Source of the DNA: Morinoia aosen
Taxonomy: Eukaryota > Arthropoda > Malacostraca > Amphipoda > Talitridae
Direction: 5' to 3'
Length of the DNA stretch: 64,000 bases
NCBI GenBank assembly: GCA_030386875.1
Contig: CM059571.1
Coordinates: 24,732,355-24,796,354 of the forward strand
Shown here piece after piece: positions 34,533 through 64,000 of this stretch. The position numbers and the translations under genes were made by a program. The number at the start of each line of letters is the position of its first letter. The stretch's first letter is position 1. The notes beneath the pieces are model-generated. The model ran no database searches. It saw nothing but the letters and a program-made list of their open reading frames with translations, and was not told where the DNA came from.

Positions 34533-36022
34533 TTTTTTTACAACGAAAATGTTTACCAAAATTAAAATGCTTTATAAAATAAAATTAGATGCGAATAATG
34601 AATCGCATTTTCACTAAATAGACATTCGGCTTCAAAGCACCCGCTTTTCGTGCAATAGCCTAAGCGTGTTGTAGGTAATGTAGCTTAACGTGCTTTATTA
34701 CTAATAACTTAATGATGAAATCTTATCTATTGCTCGTGCCTTGTACCCAACTAAAACCCTATTCAACAAGTAATGCATATCGGAACTTTTTCTGCGCTGA
34801 AGTTTTGTCAGAGTGAATGTCAGATGTTATCGAAAGTTTTAGCTCCAGCCTCAATTTAATTCAAATGTTTCGGGCCTAGGCGTGATTTCAACAAAATCTG
34901 GAAGGATTTTAGTACGGACTATAACTAATAGCTATAGCAATATATGAAAAGGCATAATCTCTGATCAGAATATCGTGGTTGTATCGTAAGATTACCCATC
35001 TACAAAAAAAATTAATTCCTGAGCGTTGATTCAGTAATTTTATGAATGAGCCATTGCAAGATCTTACTTGTTCCACATAAATGATGCCAGAATGTAATTC
35101 TGTACGTAACTGAAATGTATGGTTGAATTGCAGAAATATCTGAAATAAATTTTTTCCGTCATAATCAAAGAGACAACCACTTGCATAACTCGTTTTATTT
35201 CAAGAGTGAATACACTATTGAATGAGCTGTCAAGAACCGCATATGAATGAGGGCAATAAAATCCTGGGAGAGTATACACAAGTTCATTCATTACACAATG
35301 TACAGAGACCCGGCAAACCCTCACTGGAATGGTGAGCAGAGCGGCTGTGACTGCTACCCTCTTCACGCTACTGCTGCACTAGACAATCTAAAAGCAGAGC
35401 TCTTTTGAAACGCGCGCTCGCTAGAGGGACAGAACAACAAAATTATCTTCACGTATAAATTAGGAATGTTCATTTGAAACTATACGGATAATTGCTACAC
35501 GGTAAACTATTAATCTGCATTAAATTATAATAACTTTAGTGGAACTCTTCAAAACGGCAAAAATAATAAATATATTATTTACAAATATTCCCAAATAACA
35601 AGAGAACTTTAAATATCCTGTACCTCATCTCGCCTATGAGACTTGCAGAAATTATTGATAACGTACACCACATTCAAACAGACATGAATAACGAGTACCA
35701 CATACGACTTCAGTGAACTACAAACTCTATAATGCATCGACGAAGACAATATGAACGCTACTGAATCAAACTTGCAGTAAGTTTTTCCCATTGAAATTCC
35801 AAATACATTTTAGTATTTAACAACCAAGAATAGACAGCTGAACAATCGCATTGACTGTATATGCTAACATTTAACTTGAACTGGCGGATCAAGGAAGTTG
35901 CAAAAAATGAAACCCTTCACAGGTTCAATTGAGGCGCTCTGATAGAACATTTGACTCGCCAACACGTTACCTCAAGTCTCTGAGCTACAAACCGTGCAAG
36001 AAACATTTCCTACGGCCTGGAT
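34533..36022. other. Tail-to-tail interval and V-ATPase A 3'UTR
   Basis: Between two convergent genes. The right part (about 35190-36022) is the presumed V-ATPase A 3'UTR. No ORF or repeat was recognised. Confidence 0.5.
35194..35199 (-). terminator. Candidate V-ATPase A polyadenylation signal
   Basis: TTTATT on the plus strand reads AATAAA on the minus strand, about 825 nt past the stop codon. It would imply a long 3'UTR. A nearer variant signal cannot be excluded. Confidence 0.4.
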
Positions 36023-60006
<23,984 letters not shown>

Positions 60007-60009
<3 letters not shown>

Positions 60010-60200
60010 TTTGAATGAATGTTTTTCTTATTCGCCGACAAACTCACTACACTTCTACACTCTGACAGATCAGTCAGCTGTCTTCGGTCTCGTGATCGGT
60101 CCACAACAACACAAGCATTTATTATTGTACAAAAGGGGAGAAATTATCGATCACGTTTCAAATTTTGGCAAACACTTCGCAACAGATAAAATTCATCTTG
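60007..60200 (-). promoter_or_regulatory. V-ATPase A first exon and core promoter region (extent unknown)
   Basis: On the minus strand, GAATGAATGTTTTTC-complement sequence leads to AAAATG followed directly by the donor GTGAGT (60006-60001). The ATG is the last codon of exon 1. The upstream edge and transcription start are not determined. TCTGTCAGAGTGTAG near 60070 is a possible initiator but weak. No TATA box. Confidence 0.55.
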
Positions 60201-60321
60201 ATGACAGCGCCTTACGTTAAAAATAGCTTCCTTAGATTGAATTTCGAAATTATAAAAAATCAATAAGTTTAAGGCACTTTCTTGAATTTGGTATTAAAAA
60301 ATCAGCAAGTTTTGTTCAACC

Positions 60322-60504
60322 ATGTAGCATTCGCTACAGAGCGTAAAAACTATAGATTTTCCCATTCGTACTTAAATAAAATAATTATTAGCATTAAAAA
60401 TCCTACTCTAATTTATTATTAATTATTTTCTACTTCTAATTCGTAATCATTGAAGTTTTTGTGTAAATGCATGAGACAATAAAATAACACTCGACATTTT
60501 TCGA
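60322..60504. repeat. Direct repeat, copy 1
   Basis: About 183 bp, starting TGTAGCAT and ending TCGACATTTTTCGAG, shared with 61920-62102. The core TTATTATTAATTATTTTCTA and CTTCTAATTCGTAATCATT are identical. Confidence 0.85.
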
Positions 60505-60519
60505 GAGAGGAGCCCCTGA

Positions 60520-60783
60520 ATGGCAATACTGCGCAGTGGCGCGTCTCTTTTCAAAAACGCACTTTCACATTGGCGTCTCTCTAGCTCGGTGTTACAGCAC
60601 TTCTCGACCTCAACGTCATCACCAAAAACGCCAACACACACTCAGTTTTCCCCTGGGCCTTTTCTGGAATTAGTTTTGGGCCTCTTTCTCTTGTTGGGAC
60701 TCTGTTTTGGCCTTGTTTGGGCCTTAACTGAAAAACTACAAGTTATTCCTTTGCAATTCAACTCCCTGCTTCCACTACGATAA
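60520..60783 (+). CDS. Candidate small protein with mitochondrial-type N-terminus (87 aa)
   Basis: Open frame MAILRSGASLFKNALSHWRL, SSSVLQHFSTSTSSPKTP, then a hydrophobic stretch GPFLELVLGLFLLLGLCFGL (near 48-67) and a polar tail. The first 35 residues are Arg/Ser-rich, acid-free and amphipathic-looking, as in mitochondrial presequences; the hydrophobic stretch could be a membrane span. No family was recognised. It begins about 16 bp after direct repeat copy 1 and is head to head with V-ATPase A (about 0.4 kb apart). It may be a first exon or a chance ORF. Confidence 0.25.
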   Translation: MAILRSGASLFKNALSHWRLSSSVLQHFSTSTSSPKTPTHTQFSPGPFLELVLGLFLLLGLCFGLVWALTEKLQVIPLQFNSLLPLR

Positions 60784-61919
60784 CTATCTTGTCCGGCTTG
60801 GAATTAAATAAGCCGATACCTTAAATTGAGACTACCGACGACACGGGTCTTTCAAAGTCTTATAAATTGGGCTCATATAAATTCCAAACACACACCCACT
60901 CCGTCGACTTCGTCACTAGCCGGAGCCTTTCGCCTGCACGGACTGCGAACCATCTTCAGCAAAGTTCTTCAGTAACTCAAGACTCGGCGGTCCTTTCCGG
61001 CTCCTTCAAATAAACCAGAGACAAAAGATGAGTAGTCCTCGTCCTCATTACCCTTTCTCATGGTTTGCAAATACTTATCGAATTAAAGTTTAGCGTTTGG
61101 CTATACCCACGGCCAAACCTAACAACCACGTACTTTTAGCGTCCGATAAAAAAAACACAATGATTTTACCTGAGGCACTTTTAAGTCATTGATCGAAATC
61201 AAGGCACAAAAAATTAGCTTAGGAATTATGAAAGGACCTTATTATCTATCGTCAGAGTTTAAAAAAATATCGGTTTAATTTCAATAAGTATGCACATCCA
61301 AAATTAATTTCAAAATCATATGCATGGCTGAGTCACACATCAGAATTTTCAGATATTTTTGGTTATGGGGACTGAAATAGAATTTTAGGACTGCTAAAAA
61401 CTATATTTTATGACAACAATTAACATTGATGTTCAAAGAGGAATATAAATTCATTACTATGAACTACTAACTTATCAGCAATATAAAGTAAAAATTGCTT
61501 CATTAAAAGGGATTCCCTGCGAGAGGAATGAATAATTTTCATATCCCTCGAGCACCATTATTAAAGCTTAAGCAATTTACATGCCAAATTTAATACGACA
61601 AAAAGATTGGTCTTGTTTTACAATGAAAATGAATGCATGCAACTACATGAGGGCCTGGAAAAGTTGAGCGATTTTTAAGGCACCTTATCAACGCCATTAT
61701 AAAGTGTACAATACCAAAGGCCGCCGCCACACGGAGACCAAATGGTAACGTTTCGTCAAAGTCGTTTACAAACCGGTAACCATTCGGTCTGTCCAACGCT
61801 ATGAAACCGTCAGATTTCAGCCATAAGCTACACTGCAATTTTTGTAAGAGTATCGTCACCATTTGACAATCAAAATGGCGGAGAACAGGGTTTGATCGTA
61901 CATTTAGGGATTGTAACTT

Positions 61920-62102
61920 TGTAGCATACCGCTACATAAGCGTAAAAATTAGAAATTCGCTATTCATACTTAAATAAACTAATTAGTAGCATTAAAAATA
62001 TTACTTTAATTTATTATTAATTATTTTCTACTTCTAATTCGTAATCATTAAAATTTTTGTGTAAATACATGAGAGATCAAATAATCAATCGACATTTCGA
62101 GT
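61920..62102. repeat. Direct repeat, copy 2
   Basis: Same orientation as copy 1, about 1.6 kb away, with scattered substitutions. It ends TCGACATTTCGAG. Confidence 0.85.
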
Positions 62103-64000
62103 TCTTAAGCAGCCCGTTCTGGCAACATACAAGCGCGTCGCCTAGTCCACTCACTTTTGCTTGTGGCTCGGTTGCGCGAACATCTCGTAAGTCCAGTGAT
62201 ATTTAGGGTAAAATAAGAGTAAAACCGGGTAAGAATATGTGCCATGTGTTTTTCGGTGTATTGTGTGTTTTAATCTAAGGATCTGCTCAGTGTCGTGAAT
62301 TAGGGATAAAGAAATTAGTGTAAGATCTTGAGATTAGCATGTGTTTTATAGAGTGAATATTGCGTGTCATTTCTCAAACTCCCGCGTAAATTCATACTAG
62401 CTATTCAGTTAACGTACTGGTTTTTCTCCTTACTGCAAACATATATTGCGGGTTTTGCCAGTATCATATCACGAATCTTTCATAAACTACTTGTGGACGA
62501 ACGCGACCGAATTGCCGGCGTTCGTTGCCGATAGCGTCTTGTTTAATGGCGGAAAACTCTGCCGTCTTCTGTCACTACTACGTGATTTTTATTTGCAGTT
62601 TAAGCATGTGTTCTAATAGTATTTTCTCTTATTTTTTTTACAAATCACTTCTAGCAGTTTTCTTTTCTTAAACTTGTTTAAACGCAAAATAATCATTAAA
62701 GATGTCCTTTTTAAATAGTTTTTAAATTACGAAGTTATTCATGTCTACTTGCTAAAGTTTGGAACTTTATTCGAATTCCATATATTTACGTAACCTCACT
62801 CAACTCGATTTCAATCATCTCAATAGAATTAATTTACTTCATCGCATTCGTGTGACAAACACCCATTACTATCTGCCTATCATTGAGTGTGTGCAAGACG
62901 CCGGCGGTTTTGGCTTATGCCGACGCGTGAAGCCGCTGGGTCCACCGCCGCACGAAATATTCTTGCTTTCGTTTTTTCCTTGCGTATTTTCCTTCTGTGA
63001 GATCCAAAACGCAGTGTTCCTGTTTTCTTGTATCAGAGGGAATAATATTCCTTTTATTCCTTGCATTCTTGCCAACGATATTTATCAGAAAAATTCAGTA
63101 AAACCTTTATCAACTAACTTTAGGGAATTTTTCTCCCCGTATTCTCGTACAGTTATCGAGATGTTTCTAGAGTACATAAAAAAATTCTAAATCCACATGC
63201 TACGTATTTTACTTAATTGATGTAATTCTCCTTTTGCTTCATAAGCCATGCCTCATTAAATCATGTGCCTTCCATGATTTCAGGGGAATTTTCCCCGGTT
63301 GCCTTTTTGAAAAATCAAAATAGTCTACTAAAAAAATCTTAAATTTCATGCTTTGCATTTAAAGCAACAGCAGTTGTATCAGACTTTCTTGATTAAATTC
63401 TTTCTCTCTCTTCTCAAGTTAGCTGAAGTCGAACCTGTAGGAGTTTCTCGGACTTCTCCGTGTGGGAAGATTTGTCATTATTGTGTTGGATTTTCAGTAG
63501 GGAATGTCTTAATGTCTCTCCTGGAACGCCTAATCCAGCATCCTGGACTCCTGTGCAGGACCTCTACAACAGCGCCATACACACAACCCTCACAGTCAAA
63601 TCTCCCTGGGTTTTCACTGAGTGCCATGTAAAATGTTACGTTGTTAACCTGAGTCATGCTGTAACTACACACAACTTACCTTATTATTGAGCCAGCCATT
63701 TGGCATTACCTTGGGAAAGGCCAGCAAATCTACCTGAGCCTCAAACCTTTGAGCTACTCCATTCACCCAAGCTCGATTGTCTGCTAGACGCTTGGAAAGC
63801 AGACCTCATAACGTGATCACATTAAGTCACTGTTTAGAACTCCTTCAAGTTTTGCCCCAAATACAACTCCCTCACCACGATTACTGCATCGCGTGCCGGC
63901 CTTCGTCAACTCCAGCCTGGTCCTCCGGCACGGATTGTCACCTCAACCAGCTCTCCGAGATCAAGAGCCAAAGAAGCCAGTTCTTCTTTTTTCCTGGTTC
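62103..64000. other. Right edge of window, nothing recognised
   Basis: A GC-richer stretch at 62105-62200 follows the direct repeat and could be a promoter. Short ORFs at 62759-63190 and 63353-63690 show no motif. The last 300 bp are C-rich on the plus strand and may belong to an element or gene beyond the window. Confidence 0.3.

Noticed and set aside
62759-63690. ORFs of 76-143 codons near the right edge
   Set aside because: No domain, no splice context and no codon pattern to support a gene, though a gene continuing past the window cannot be excluded.

Overview
The window looks like one stretch of an insect nuclear genome. The three genes are intron-rich, introns have GT-AG borders (one GC-AG), and the encoded proteins are conserved animal housekeeping proteins. 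The DNA between exons is AT-rich and full of transposable elements, satellites and long palindromes. The sequence alone does not fix the species. The long introns and heavy repeat load suggest a large insect genome. There are no bacterial-style operons, ribosome binding sites or CRISPR arrays.

Gene layout: (1) Lamtor3, plus strand, 369-7676, four coding exons, a Ragulator roadblock subunit. (2) The katanin p60 ATPase gene, plus strand, 11876-34273, ten coding exons, a microtubule-severing AAA protein. (3) The V-ATPase catalytic subunit A gene, minus strand, 60009-36023, fourteen coding exons. Its start codon lies in a tiny coding tip separated from the rest by a 10.3 kb intron. Katanin and V-ATPase A are tail to tail. 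I rebuilt all three from exon borders; every junction keeps frame and gives full-length proteins of about 129, 519 and 622 residues. Ragulator and V-ATPase are known partners in lysosomal nutrient sensing, so having both here is worth noting, though it may be chance.

Repeat layout: Lamtor3 intron 1 holds nested giant palindromes (about 1115-2560), and intron 3 holds a hAT-type MITE. The katanin introns hold a 3.9 kb fold-back element (15240-19183) whose left arm is a 2.7 kb array of 21-bp repeats, and a 0.9 kb relative (27194-28103) with the same ends and the same 21-bp period. They also hold a decayed mariner, a broken Helitron with a 69-bp coding minisatellite and a hAT insertion, and many copies of one dispersed repeat. 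The V-ATPase introns hold 25-bp and 20-bp satellites, a tRNA-derived SINE, a piggyBac-type MITE, a 5'-truncated LINE with an open reverse transcriptase frame, and more palindromes. One terminal module of those palindromes is shared with the Lamtor3 intron.

The most novel signal is the fold-back family: inverted elements with CTACACC ends, subterminal 21-bp satellites built on TTCAAATTAA, and unrelated long inner stems. Beyond 60 kb lies the putative V-ATPase promoter, a 183-bp direct repeat, a small ORF with a mitochondrial-type N-terminus, and about 2 kb where I recognise nothing.
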